A DNA stretch of 64,000 nucleotides from Rhizobium leucaenae USDA 9039 (GTDB lineage: Bacteria > Pseudomonadota > Alphaproteobacteria > Rhizobiales > Rhizobiaceae), in the NCBI RefSeq assembly GCF_000426285.1, contig NZ_AUFB01000012.1, positions 1-64,000 on the forward strand. The letters are read 5' to 3'. The first letter of the stretch is position 1. Each line of letters opens with the position of its first letter. The position numbers were made by a program, and so were the translations under genes. A model generated the notes under the pieces. It worked only from the letters and a program-made list of their open reading frames with translations, was not told where the DNA came from and searched no databases. This document shows positions 7,067-15,404 of the stretch, piece by piece.

Positions 7067-9205
7067 TTATCCGGCGAGAATGGCAAGCAGCAGCAGCGCG
7101 ACGATATTGGTGATCTTGATCGCCGGATTGACGGCGGGACCCGCCGTGTCCTTGTAGGGATCGCCGACAGTATCGCCGGTGACGGAAGCTTTATGGGCCT
7201 CAGAGCCCTTCAGGTGACGCACGCCGTCCTTGTCGACAAAACCGTCTTCGAAGCTCTTCTTAGCATTGTCCCAGGCACCGCCACCCGACGTCATGGAAAT
7301 GGCGACGAACAGGCCGTTGATGATGACGCCCAGCAGGGAGGCGCCGAGCGCTGCGAAGGCCGAAGCTTTCGAGCCCGAGATCAGCAGCACGCCGAAATAG
7401 ACGACGATCGGCGCCAGCACCGGCAGCAGCGACGGAATGATCATCTCGCGAATGGCGGCCTTGGTCAGAAGGTCGACGGCCCGGCCGTAATCGGGACGCT
7501 CGGTGCCCTTCATGATACCCGGCTTTTCGCGGAACTGCTTGCGCACCTCTTCGACGATCGCGCCGGCTGCACGGCCGACGGCCGTCATGGCGATGCCGCC
7601 GAAAAGATAGGGAATCAGGCCGCCGAACAATAGGCCGGCGACGACATAGGGGTTGGAGAGGTCGAACGAAATCGCGCCCACATCTTTGAAATAAGGGAAC
7701 AGATCGCCATGGGCTGCGAAATATTTCAGATCGTTCGAATAGGCGGCGAAGAGCACCAGTGCGCCGAGGCCGGCCGAGCCGATGGCATAGCCTTTCGTCA
7801 CCGCCTTGGTGGTGTTGCCGACCGCATCCAGCGCGTCGGTCGATTTGCGTACTTCCGGCGGAAGATGCGACATTTCGGCGATGCCGCCAGCATTGTCGGT
7901 AACCGGACCGAAGGCGTCGAGGGCAACGATCATACCGGCGAGGCCGAGCATGGCGGTGACCGCAATTCCGATGCCGAACAGGCCACCGAGCTGATAGGTG
8001 GCAAGAATGCCGCCGACGATGACGATTGCCGGGAGCGCCGTCGATTCGAGTGAAACGGCCAAGCCCTGGATGACGTTGGTGCCATGGCCGGTGACCGAGG
8101 CCTGGGCGATGGAATTGACGGGGCGTTTGTTGGTGCCGGTATAATATTCAGTGATAACGACGATCAGCGCCGTGACGATCAGACCAACTATACCGCAGGT
8201 GAAAAGCCTCGTGCCGGTGACATCGTAGCCTGCCGTGGCGCCGATCGAACCCCAGCCGACGGTCAGCGATGTGGCGACCGCGAGACCGATGATCGACAGG
8301 ATGCCCGTGGCAATCAAGCCTTTATAGAGTGCGCCCATGATCGAGCCGTTTGCGCCAAGCTTGACGAAGAAAGTGCCGATGATGGAGGTGATGATGCAGG
8401 TGCCGCAGACAGCCAGCGGATAGATCATGGCCGAGGCGAGGACCGGCGTGCCGGCGAAAAAGATCGCCGCAAGAACCATGGTCGCCACGACGGAGACCGC
8501 ATAGGTTTCGAAGAGGTCGGCGGCCATGCCGGCGCAGTCGCCGACGTTGTCGCCGACGTTATCGGCGATGGTCGCGGGATTGCGCGGATCGTCTTCCGGA
8601 ATGCCGGCTTCCACCTTGCCGACGAGATCGCCGCCGACATCAGCGCCCTTGGTGAAGATACCGCCGCCGAGACGGGCGAAGATCGAAATCAGCGAAGCGC
8701 CGAAACCGAGCGCCACCAGGGCATCGATCACGTCGCGCGAGCCCGGCTCATGGCCGAGGATACCGGTCAGCACGTAGAAATAGATGGAGACGCCGAGCAA
8801 AGCGAGACCGGCGACCAGCATGCCGGTGATGGCGCCCGACTTGAAAGCGATGTCGAGACCGGCCGACAGGCTATGCGAGGAGGCCTGTGCGGTGCGGACA
8901 TTGGCACGCACGGAGACATGCATGCCGATGAAACCAGCGGAACCAGACAGAATGGCGCCGATCAGGAAACCGATGGCGGCTTCGCCCGACAGGAGCAGCC
9001 AGGCCAGGATGAAAACGATGATGCCGACAATGGCAATGGTTCTGTATTGACGCGCCAGATAGGCTTGCGCGCCTTCTCGGATATAGCCTGCGATTTCCTG
9101 CATGCGTGCGTTACCCTGGTCGGCTGATAGCACCGACCGGGTTGCCCAGACGGCGTAGATCACCGAGAGCAGTCCGCACGCGATAACTCCTAAAAGAATC
9201 GACAT
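7067..9205 (-). CDS. hppA: Membrane H+-translocating pyrophosphatase, K+-independent type
   Basis: Encodes 712 residues from the ATG at 9205. It is an integral membrane pump that couples pyrophosphate hydrolysis to proton export. Substrate-binding acidic motifs are intact: FTKGADVGGDLVGKVEAGIP and DNVGDNVGDCAGMAADLFE, and a C-terminal DTVGDPYKDTAGPAVNP. The segment GNTTKAVTKGYAI has Lys where K+-dependent pumps have Ala. From studies of the Carboxydothermus enzyme (A460K) this marks the K+-independent class. It stands alone on the minus strand with about 250 bp upstream. It recycles the pyrophosphate made by biosynthesis and may support acid tolerance. Confidence 0.97.
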   Translation of the reverse strand: MSILLGVIACGLLSVIYAVWATRSVLSADQGNARMQEIAGYIREGAQAYLARQYRTIAIVGIIVFILAWLLLSGEAAIGFLIGAILSGSAGFIGMHVSVRANVRTAQASSHSLSAGLDIAFKSGAITGMLVAGLALLGVSIYFYVLTGILGHEPGSRDVIDALVALGFGASLISIFARLGGGIFTKGADVGGDLVGKVEAGIPEDDPRNPATIADNVGDNVGDCAGMAADLFETYAVSVVATMVLAAIFFAGTPVLASAMIYPLAVCGTCIITSIIGTFFVKLGANGSIMGALYKGLIATGILSIIGLAVATSLTVGWGSIGATAGYDVTGTRLFTCGIVGLIVTALIVVITEYYTGTNKRPVNSIAQASVTGHGTNVIQGLAVSLESTALPAIVIVGGILATYQLGGLFGIGIAVTAMLGLAGMIVALDAFGPVTDNAGGIAEMSHLPPEVRKSTDALDAVGNTTKAVTKGYAIGSAGLGALVLFAAYSNDLKYFAAHGDLFPYFKDVGAISFDLSNPYVVAGLLFGGLIPYLFGGIAMTAVGRAAGAIVEEVRKQFREKPGIMKGTERPDYGRAVDLLTKAAIREMIIPSLLPVLAPIVVYFGVLLISGSKASAFAALGASLLGVIINGLFVAISMTSGGGAWDNAKKSFEDGFVDKDGVRHLKGSEAHKASVTGDTVGDPYKDTAGPAVNPAIKITNIVALLLLAILAG

Positions 9206-9378
9206 TTCGCTTTTTCCCTCCAAAAAAGCCGGCGGTTCACTCCCCCTCCGGCCGCCTGCGACAACGGCCAGCCCCCTCCTCCCAAGGGGGTCGGCAAATG
9301 TGCAAGGGGAGATTGCGTTTGCGAAAACGTCGCGTCAAGACCGCCCGCGGGTAAAACACCCGAAGGAGGTTCAAAAGA

Positions 9379-9432
9379 ATGTCGCTGGCTGAAATGACGC
9401 GCGAGCGAAGGAAACGAAAGCGGCGGGAATAA
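9379..9432 (+). CDS. Possible 17-codon basic mini-protein with perfect Shine-Dalgarno
   Basis: A textbook AAGGAGGT lies 8 nt before an ATG. It is followed by 17 codons (MSLAEMTRERRKRKRRE) and a TAA. Nine of 17 residues are Arg or Lys, mostly in a C-terminal cluster. A small hairpin (cgggt-gtttt-accc type) lies just upstream. It sits in the interval between nusB and hppA, antisense to both. The ribosome site is seen directly; that it is translated is inference. Chance occurrence is possible. Confidence 0.3.
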   Translation: MSLAEMTRERRKRKRRE

Positions 9433-9454
9433 GCACCGGCGCTGACATCGATCC

Positions 9455-9937
9455 TTATTTCTTGGCTTCGCCGCGAACCTGCTTGGCGATTCGATCGAGC
9501 ACGGCGTTGACGAGCTTCGGCTCATCCTCTTCAAAGAAGGCGTGGGCAATCTCGACATATTCGGTGACGATGACCGGGACCGGCACGTCCTTTCGGTCGA
9601 GAAGCTCGAAGGTGCCTGCGCGCAGGATGGCGCGCACGGTGCTGTCCAGGCGTGACAGTGCCCAATCATCCTGCAGGGCGGAGCCTATCAGCGGATCGAG
9701 CCGGGTCTGCTCGCGCACCACGCCGGAGACGATGGAGCGGAACCAGGATGCGTCCGCCTTCAAATAGGTATCGCCGTCCAGCTCCTGCCCGAGACGGTGT
9801 GCCTCGTATTCGGCCACCACCTCCAGCACGCCGGTGCCGCCGATATCCATCTGATAGAGCGCCTGAACGGCGGCAAGGCGTGCTGCCCCCCGCTGGTTCG
9901 CGGTCTTTGCCGGTCGCTCGTTATCCTGATTGCCCAT
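9455..9937 (-). CDS. nusB: Transcription antitermination factor NusB
   Basis: Encodes 160 residues from the ATG (MGNQDNERP); a GTG four codons earlier is possible but would overlap ribH. NusB binds boxA RNA with NusE to promote antitermination of rRNA operons. The all-helical core is recognisable: ARLAAVQALYQMDIGG, then WALSRLDSTVRAILRAGTFE, DVPVPVIVTEYVEIAH and EPKLVNAVLDRIAKQ. It lies directly downstream of ribH on the same strand; the ribH-nusB pair is widespread in bacteria. Confidence 0.95.
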   Translation of the reverse strand: MGNQDNERPAKTANQRGAARLAAVQALYQMDIGGTGVLEVVAEYEAHRLGQELDGDTYLKADASWFRSIVSGVVREQTRLDPLIGSALQDDWALSRLDSTVRAILRAGTFELLDRKDVPVPVIVTEYVEIAHAFFEEDEPKLVNAVLDRIAKQVRGEAKK

Positions 9938-9941
9938 GAAC

Positions 9942-10397
9942 TTATGCACCCAACTTTTGTTTCAGCGCGATCATCGTCAGCGCTGCGCGGGCGGCGAAAC
10001 CGCCCTTGTCCTTGTCCGAGCGGCGCGCACGCACCCAGGCCTGATCGTCATTTTCGACCGTCAGGATTCCGTTGCCGATCGCCAGAGATTCGCTGACGGC
10101 CAGATCCATCAGCGCACGCGAAGATTCGTTGGAGACGATGTCGAAATGATAAGTCTCGCCACGAATGACCATGCCGAGGGCGACATAGCCGTCATATTCG
10201 GTGCCGCCATTGTCGGCGCCGTCGAGCGCCATTGCGATGGCGGCCGGAATCTCCAGGGCGCCGGGCACGGTGACGACGTCGTAGGTCGCGCCTGCTTCTT
10301 CGAGCGCAGTCTTGGCGCCGTCGAGAAGAGCGTCGGCCATGTCATCGTAGAAGCGGGCTTCGACGATGAGGATGTGGGCATTGGTAGAGCTGGACAT
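9942..10397 (-). CDS. ribH: 6,7-dimethyl-8-ribityllumazine synthase
   Basis: Encodes 151 residues. It catalyses the penultimate step of riboflavin synthesis, joining 5-amino-6-ribitylaminouracil to dihydroxybutanone phosphate. Visible motifs: ILIVEARFYDDMADALLDGA with the substrate-binding aromatic, VPGALEIPAAI, and VIRGETYHFDIVSNESSRAL with the catalytic His. It is paired with nusB rather than with ribD/ribE, which lie 1.3 kb away. No FMN riboswitch was seen upstream. Confidence 0.96.
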   Translation of the reverse strand: MSSSTNAHILIVEARFYDDMADALLDGAKTALEEAGATYDVVTVPGALEIPAAIAMALDGADNGGTEYDGYVALGMVIRGETYHFDIVSNESSRALMDLAVSESLAIGNGILTVENDDQAWVRARRSDKDKGGFAARAALTMIALKQKLGA

Positions 10398-10598
10398 ACG
10401 TCACCTGCAAGTGAGAGGGCGGGCAGCACCTTGATTAAGGGCGGGTCAAACCACGGCGGGCCGCGCTTGGCAAGTGTTTTTCGGATGCCTGCGCCGATTC
10501 TAATCCCGATTAGAGGAACATTGATCTGTGCCAGAAATTGTATCTTCCGCCAGCTCACTCGCTTCGATAATAATTTCGTCCTGGCAGGGAGGAACCTG

Positions 10599-11102
10599 AT
10601 GACGGAGAAAACCAGACACGCTGTCAACCTTGGTGAGCTACAGCTCGATCATTGGCAGCAGGGAGATTTTTTTGCGGGCAGCGACGTCTCCTTCGGCGCA
10701 CTGCTCGGACTGAAGGATCTCGGCATCAGCTATAATGAAGTGCCGCCCGGCAAGTCCGGCTGTCCATTTCACAATCATCACGTCGAAGAAGAACTCTTCG
10801 TCATTCTTGAGGGCGAAGGCGAATATCGCTTGGGGAACGAGCGGATGTTGGTCGCGAAGGGCGATGTATTGGGAGCACCCGCCGGCGGCCATGAAACCGC
10901 TCATCAACTCGTCAATATCGGCCCGGGCGTGCTGATCTATCTCGTCATTTCGACCAAAGCCCAAACAGAGATCGTCGAATATCCGGGCTCCGGCAAGTTC
11001 ATGGCGAAAACCAATCGCGCCGGCGAGGCGCCGCAGCACTTCAGATTCATCGGGCGCGAAGGCGGTGCGGTGGATTATTGGGACGGTGAACCGGGAGCAT
11101 AA
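10599..11102 (+). CDS. Cupin-domain protein
   Basis: Encodes 167 residues. The ATG follows AGGGAGGAACCTG, a strong ribosome site; the same frame is open far upstream but antisense to ribH. One cupin beta-barrel is visible, with metal-ligand motif 1 CPFHNHHVEEELFVILEGEG (His, His, Glu) and motif 2 containing HETAHQLVNIGPGVLIYL. Residues after about 120 are less conserved. Cupins of this type bind sugars or small metabolites. The substrate is unknown. It diverges from ribH and is followed 11 nt later by a GNAT gene, probably co-transcribed. Confidence 0.85.
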   Translation: MTEKTRHAVNLGELQLDHWQQGDFFAGSDVSFGALLGLKDLGISYNEVPPGKSGCPFHNHHVEEELFVILEGEGEYRLGNERMLVAKGDVLGAPAGGHETAHQLVNIGPGVLIYLVISTKAQTEIVEYPGSGKFMAKTNRAGEAPQHFRFIGREGGAVDYWDGEPGA

Positions 11103-11113
11103 AACAGACGCGC

Positions 11114-11677
11114 ATGAATGCAGAAATGGCAGACAAGAAGGAAGCCGCTCTCGCCATGACCATAATTCCGACATTGATGACCGAACGTCTCATTCTCCGC
11201 TCCCATCGGCTGGAGGATTTCGAAGAATATACGGCCTTCTGGTCGCAAGAGGACCTTGTCCGCTACATTGGCGGCGAGACGTCGACGCGCGAACAAGCCT
11301 GGATACGCCTGTTGCGCTATGCGGGCATGTGGCATCACCTAGGCTTCGGTTTCTTCGCCGTCGAAGAACGTCACAGTGGCCGCTTCATCGGCGAAGTCGG
11401 CTTTCTCGACCTGCATCGCGACATGAGCCCGATCACCACGGAAGGTACGTTGGAATCCGGTTGGGGGATCACGCCAGCGCTGCAGGGCAGAGGCTATGCG
11501 ACGGAAGCCGTCAAGGCCGCAATCGCCTGGGCCGACGACACATTCCCGGGCCGGCGCATGACCTGCATCGTGGATCCGGAAAACAGGCCGTCGCTGCGCG
11601 TCGCCGAAAAGGTCGGCTTCCGGCGGATCGGTGAAGTGTTTTACAAGGATAAGCCCAACGTCATGTTCGAACGCTAA
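11114..11677 (+). CDS. GNAT-family N-acetyltransferase (RimJ/RimL type)
   Basis: Encodes 187 residues. The Acetyltransf_3 pattern is clear: TERLILRSHRLEDFEEYTAF at the N-terminus, the acetyl-CoA loop WGITPALQGRGYATEAVKAA (Q/R-x-x-G-x-G/A), and CIVDPENRPSLRVAEKVGFR near the end. It would transfer acetyl from acetyl-CoA to an amino group of an unknown substrate. A second ATG at 11156 (MTIIPTLMTERL) matches the usual family start and may be the true one. It follows the cupin gene closely. Confidence 0.88.
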   Translation: MNAEMADKKEAALAMTIIPTLMTERLILRSHRLEDFEEYTAFWSQEDLVRYIGGETSTREQAWIRLLRYAGMWHHLGFGFFAVEERHSGRFIGEVGFLDLHRDMSPITTEGTLESGWGITPALQGRGYATEAVKAAIAWADDTFPGRRMTCIVDPENRPSLRVAEKVGFRRIGEVFYKDKPNVMFER

Positions 11678-11712
11678 CGGCGGAGCCGTCAGCGACTGCG
11701 AGATACTTTGAA

Positions 11713-12333
11713 TCAGCTTTCGCGGGCCATCGGGAATTCCGCCAGTCGTGCCGCGTAGCGAGCCATGGTATCGACTTCGAAATTGACGAAGTCGCCGGCC
11801 TTGCGTTCGCCCCAGGTCGTGACTTCCAGCGTGTGGCGGATCAGGAGTACGTCGAAATCCGCGCCGTCGACGGCGTTGACCGTCAGCGACGTGCCGTCGA
11901 GGGCGATCGAGCCCTTGGGCGCGACGAATTTGGCAAGATGGGAAGGAGCACGCAGGCGAAAGCGGGTGGCATCGCCTTCCGTTGTCACAGACAGGATCTC
12001 CGCCTTGCCGTCGACATGACCGGAGACGATGTGGCCGCCGAGTTCATCGCCGATCTTCAGCGAGCGCTCGAGATTGATATTGCTGCCGGCCTCCCAGGTG
12101 CCGATGGTGGTGAGCCGCAGGGCTTCTTCCCAGGCCTCCACTTCGAACCAGCGGCCGTTGCTGCCGGCTTCAGGCAGGCCTGTCACTGTCAGGCAAATTC
12201 CGGAATGAGAGATCGAGGCGCCCATATCGATCGTTGCCGGATCGTAATTGGTGGCGACGCGCAGCTTGATGCCTTCCTTGAGGGGGAAAACGGATTCGAC
12301 CTTGCCGATATCGGTGACAATTCCGGTAAACAT
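11713..12333 (-). CDS. ribE: Riboflavin synthase, alpha subunit type
   Basis: Encodes 206 residues. It dismutates two lumazine molecules to riboflavin. Two internally repeated lumazine-binding domains are visible: MFTGIVTDIGKVESVF with HSGICLTV, and then GHIVSGHVDGKAEI with IALDGTSLTVNAV. The ATG at 12333 overlaps the ribD stop as TGATG, so translation is coupled to ribD. A TTG one codon earlier is unlikely to be used. Confidence 0.96.
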   Translation of the reverse strand: MFTGIVTDIGKVESVFPLKEGIKLRVATNYDPATIDMGASISHSGICLTVTGLPEAGSNGRWFEVEAWEEALRLTTIGTWEAGSNINLERSLKIGDELGGHIVSGHVDGKAEILSVTTEGDATRFRLRAPSHLAKFVAPKGSIALDGTSLTVNAVDGADFDVLLIRHTLEVTTWGERKAGDFVNFEVDTMARYAARLAEFPMARES

Positions 12334-13442
12334 CAAAAACCTCTTTCAAATTCGTCGCAGCGATCATCGCCAAACCGGCTCGCGCGGATATGTCTGAAAC
12401 TGGGTGGGATATTGGTCTTCGTGATCGGCGATTCAATACCGCCCTCGCCAATGATAGCCGGCCCCTGAAACAGAAGGATGCGATCAACGAGATCGGCGGC
12501 GAGGAAACGCTGTGCCGTCCTTGCGCCGCCTTCGACCAGCAAAGTGGAGATGCCGCGCGTTCCCAGCGCTTCAAGCAGTTCCCGCGGTTCGCCGGAATTG
12601 GATTGCAGCACTTCGGCGCCGGCGGCATCCAGCGCGGCGCGGCGGCCTATGAAGGCCTTGTCGGTATTCTCATCAAAGGGCGGCGGATCGCCAGCAACGA
12701 TCATGAGACCATACTGAGGCGCCGTCTTTACGAGCTTGCTGCCGAGCGGAAGCTGAAGCTGCTCGTCGATGACGATGCGCAGCGGCGTACGGCTTTCCAG
12801 CCCGGGGAGACGGCAGGTCAATTCCGGGTCGTCGGCCACCGCCGTGCCGATCCCGACGAGAATGGCATCGCTTTCGGCTCTGAGCACCTGCACCTGAGCG
12901 CGGGCGATATCACCGGTGATACGCACCTGCCCTGCGCCTGTCTTACCGATCATTCCGTCTGCCGAAACGGCAAGTTTGAGAGTCACATAGGGTCGGTTTT
13001 TTGTCTGACGCATGAGGTAGCCGGCCAGCGCGCGCCGGCCTTCCTCTTCGAGAATACCGGCGTCGACCTCGATCCCGGCTTCCCGCAGCAGCGCAATGCC
13101 GCGGCCGGAAACGCGTTGATCGGGATCGGTGACGCTGATGACGACACGGGCGACACCGTAGGCGATGAGCGCCTCGGCGCAGGGCGGCGTCTTGCCGTGG
13201 TGGGAACAGGGTTCAAGCGTGACGTAGGCCGTGGCTCCCCTCGCCGCTTCGCCGGCCTCGGCCAAAGCCTGCGGCTCGGCATGTGGCCTGCCGCCAAGCG
13301 CGGTCACGGCGCGGCCGATGACGGCACCATCTTTGACGATCAGGCATCCGACGGATGGGTTGGTGGATGTTAGCCCCAAATGCCTCCGCGACAGACGGAT
13401 CGCCGCGGCCATGAAACGCTCGTCTTCAGGCCGCAGCGCCAT
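12333..13442 (-). CDS. ribD: Bifunctional riboflavin deaminase/reductase RibD
   Basis: Encodes 369 residues. The N-terminal zinc cytidine-deaminase-like domain has the HAE motif in GGRPHAEPQAL and the zinc Cys pair in LEPCSHHGKTPPCAEAL. The C-terminal reductase domain starts near residue 150 (PYVTLKLAVSADGMI) and shows the NADPH-binding GISTLLVEGGARTAQ. It performs two consecutive steps of the riboflavin pathway. It lies 2 nt downstream of nrdR and overlaps ribE, within a glyA-nrdR-ribD-ribE operon. Confidence 0.96.
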   Translation of the reverse strand: MALRPEDERFMAAAIRLSRRHLGLTSTNPSVGCLIVKDGAVIGRAVTALGGRPHAEPQALAEAGEAARGATAYVTLEPCSHHGKTPPCAEALIAYGVARVVISVTDPDQRVSGRGIALLREAGIEVDAGILEEEGRRALAGYLMRQTKNRPYVTLKLAVSADGMIGKTGAGQVRITGDIARAQVQVLRAESDAILVGIGTAVADDPELTCRLPGLESRTPLRIVIDEQLQLPLGSKLVKTAPQYGLMIVAGDPPPFDENTDKAFIGRRAALDAAGAEVLQSNSGEPRELLEALGTRGISTLLVEGGARTAQRFLAADLVDRILLFQGPAIIGEGGIESPITKTNIPPSFRHIRASRFGDDRCDEFERGF

Positions 13443-13444
13443 GG

Positions 13445-13921
13445 TCAGGGGTCCAGCGGATCGCGGGCGATCTTGGCGTTGATCTCGGTGATCACCTGCT
13501 CGAAATCCTCCGCATGCGAGAAATCGCGATAGACGGAAGCATAGCGCACGAAGGCGACGTCATCGAGGCTCTTCAAAGCTTCGAGCACCTGAAGGCCGAT
13601 TTGTTCCGAACTGATTTCCGTTTCGCCGGAGCTTTCCAGGCGGCGGACGATGCCGGAAACGGCACGTTCGATGCGATCACGGTCGACAGGACGTTTGCGC
13701 AGCGCGATCTCGAAGGAGCGCACCAACTTGTCTCGGTCGAAAGGCACTTTGCGGCCGGTCTTCTTGATGACCATCAGCTCGCGCAGTTGCACACGCTCGA
13801 AGGTCGTGAAGCGGCCGCCGCAATCCGGACAGATACGCCGCCGGCGGATGGACGTGTTGTCCTCCGCCGGTCGCGAATCCTTGACCTGGGTATCTTCCGA
13901 ACCGCAATAAGGGCAGCGCAT
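13445..13921 (-). CDS. nrdR: Transcriptional repressor NrdR
   Basis: Encodes 158 residues. NrdR senses ATP/dATP and represses ribonucleotide reductase genes. The N-terminal zinc ribbon is MRCPYCGSEDTQVKDSRP with CPDCGGRFTTFERVQ. The ATP-cone starts at about residue 48 (LMVIKKTGRKVPFDRDKLVR) and continues to VRYASVYRDF. It lies between glyA and ribD on the same strand with gaps under 10 nt, so it is co-transcribed with them. Confidence 0.97.
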   Translation of the reverse strand: MRCPYCGSEDTQVKDSRPAEDNTSIRRRRICPDCGGRFTTFERVQLRELMVIKKTGRKVPFDRDKLVRSFEIALRKRPVDRDRIERAVSGIVRRLESSGETEISSEQIGLQVLEALKSLDDVAFVRYASVYRDFSHAEDFEQVITEINAKIARDPLDP

Positions 13922-13930
13922 TCGCTCTCC

Positions 13931-15229
13931 TTAGCCCATGTAGCCGTACATGGGGAAGCGGCCGGTGAGGTTGACCACCTTTTCGCGCACTGCGGCCTCG
14001 ACGGCGGCATTGCCTTCGTCGGAATTGGCGACCTTCAGACCATCAAGCACTTCGATGATGAGATTGCCGATCTCGCGGAATTCGGCTTCCTTGAAGCCGC
14101 GCGTCGTGCCGGCCGGCGTGCCGAGGCGGACGCCGGAGGTGACGAAAGGCTTTTCCGGATCGAAGGGGATGCCGTTCTTGTTGCAGGTGACATAGGCGCG
14201 GCCGAGAGCTGCCTCCGCGCGCTTGCCAGTAGCGTTCTTCTTGCGCAGGTCGACCAGCATCAGGTGGTTGTCGGTGCCGCCGGAGACGACGTCGACACCG
14301 CCGGAAATCAGCGTTTCGGCGAGCGCCTTGGCATTCTTGACGATCTGCGCCGTATAGTCCTTGAACTCCGGCTGCAGTGCTTCGCCGAGCGCCACGGCCT
14401 TCGCAGCGATGACGTGCATCAGCGGGCCGCCCTGGAGACCTGGGAAGACGGCCGAGTTGAACTTTTTCGCCAGATCCTCGTCATTGGTGAGGATCATGCC
14501 GCCGCGCGGGCCGCGCAGCGACTTGTGGGTCGTGGTCGTAGCAACATGGCAATGCGGGAACGGCGACGGATGCTGGCCTCCGGCAACGAGACCGGCAATA
14601 TGGGCCATATCGACCATCAGGTAAGCGCCGACGCTGTCGGCGATCTCGCGGAAGCGCTTCCAATCCCAGATGCGGGAATAGGCGGTGCCGCCGGCGATGA
14701 TCAGCTTCGGCTTGTGCTGCTCGGCCTTGCGCTGCACTTCATCCATGTCGAGCAGGTTATCACCTTCACGCACGCCGTAGGAAACGACGTTGAACCACTT
14801 GCCGGACATGTTGACCGGCGAACCATGCGTCAGGTGGCCACCCGAATTGAGGTCCAGGCCCATGAAGGTGTCGCCCGGTTGCAGCAGCGCCAGGAAGACG
14901 GCCTGGTTCATTTGCGAACCGGAGTTGGGCTGGACGTTGGCGAAGTTGGCGCCGAACAGCTTCTTGGCGCGCTCAATGGCGAGCTCTTCGGCGATATCAA
15001 CGAACTGGCAGCCTCCATAATAGCGCTTGCCCGGATAGCCCTCGGCATATTTGTTCGTCATGATCGAACCCTGCGCTTCCAGTACGGCGCGGGAAACGAT
15101 GTTTTCCGAGGCAATTAGTTCGATCTCATGCCGCTGACGACCTAATTCCTTGCCGATCGCACCAAAGATTTCCGCATCGGTATCTGCGAGCGAGCGATTG
15201 AAGAAGAGTTCGGTTGAAGCATTGGTCAT
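13931..15229 (-). CDS. glyA: Serine hydroxymethyltransferase
   Basis: Encodes 432 residues from the ATG at 15229, preceded by AGGAGCTC; the frame is open 28 codons further but the extension is not part of the fold. It is a cytosolic PLP enzyme that interconverts serine and glycine and charges tetrahydrofolate with a one-carbon unit. The PLP-lysine motif is VATTTTHKSLRGPRGGMIL. Other landmarks are ELIASENIVSRAVLEAQGS and YAEGYPGKRYYGGC. It leads the nrdR-ribD-ribE run. Confidence 0.97.
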   Translation of the reverse strand: MTNASTELFFNRSLADTDAEIFGAIGKELGRQRHEIELIASENIVSRAVLEAQGSIMTNKYAEGYPGKRYYGGCQFVDIAEELAIERAKKLFGANFANVQPNSGSQMNQAVFLALLQPGDTFMGLDLNSGGHLTHGSPVNMSGKWFNVVSYGVREGDNLLDMDEVQRKAEQHKPKLIIAGGTAYSRIWDWKRFREIADSVGAYLMVDMAHIAGLVAGGQHPSPFPHCHVATTTTHKSLRGPRGGMILTNDEDLAKKFNSAVFPGLQGGPLMHVIAAKAVALGEALQPEFKDYTAQIVKNAKALAETLISGGVDVVSGGTDNHLMLVDLRKKNATGKRAEAALGRAYVTCNKNGIPFDPEKPFVTSGVRLGTPAGTTRGFKEAEFREIGNLIIEVLDGLKVANSDEGNAAVEAAVREKVVNLTGRFPMYGYMG

Positions 15230-15349
15230 CGTGGGAGCTCCTGAACGGGCCGGAACGGCAATGGAGACGGTATTAGCGTCAGGGTCGCCCGAGAGCAATA
15301 CAATCAGCGACATTTGCTGGGCATTCTACGATGAGGTCCCCAGCAAAGG

Positions 15350-15377
15350 AAAAGCCGCATCCGAGGACGCGGCTTTC
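15350..15377 (-). terminator. Probable terminator of the L,D-transpeptidase gene
   Basis: The hairpin aaagccgc / gcggcttt has a 10-nt loop. Read on the minus strand it is followed by TTTTCC, about 30 nt after the transpeptidase stop codon and 120 nt before the glyA start. Confidence 0.6.
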
Positions 15378-15404
15378 CGAGACTATCGCCGCTGTGGCGC
15401 CGGA

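Noticed and set aside
7709..9127. Long open frames on the plus strand opposite hppA
   Set aside because: Antisense shadows of a strongly conserved GC-rich gene; low-complexity Asp/Arg/Gly-rich translation with no motif.
9930..10598. N-terminal extension of the cupin gene
   Set aside because: It is antisense to ribH, and a strong ribosome site marks the start at 10599.
10398..10598. FMN riboswitch upstream of ribH
   Set aside because: The conserved AGGGCGGGG...CCGGCGGU pattern was not found here or upstream of glyA/ribD.
13514..15118. 534-codon open frame opposite nrdR and glyA
   Set aside because: Mirrors the codon bias of glyA/nrdR; no recognisable protein pattern.
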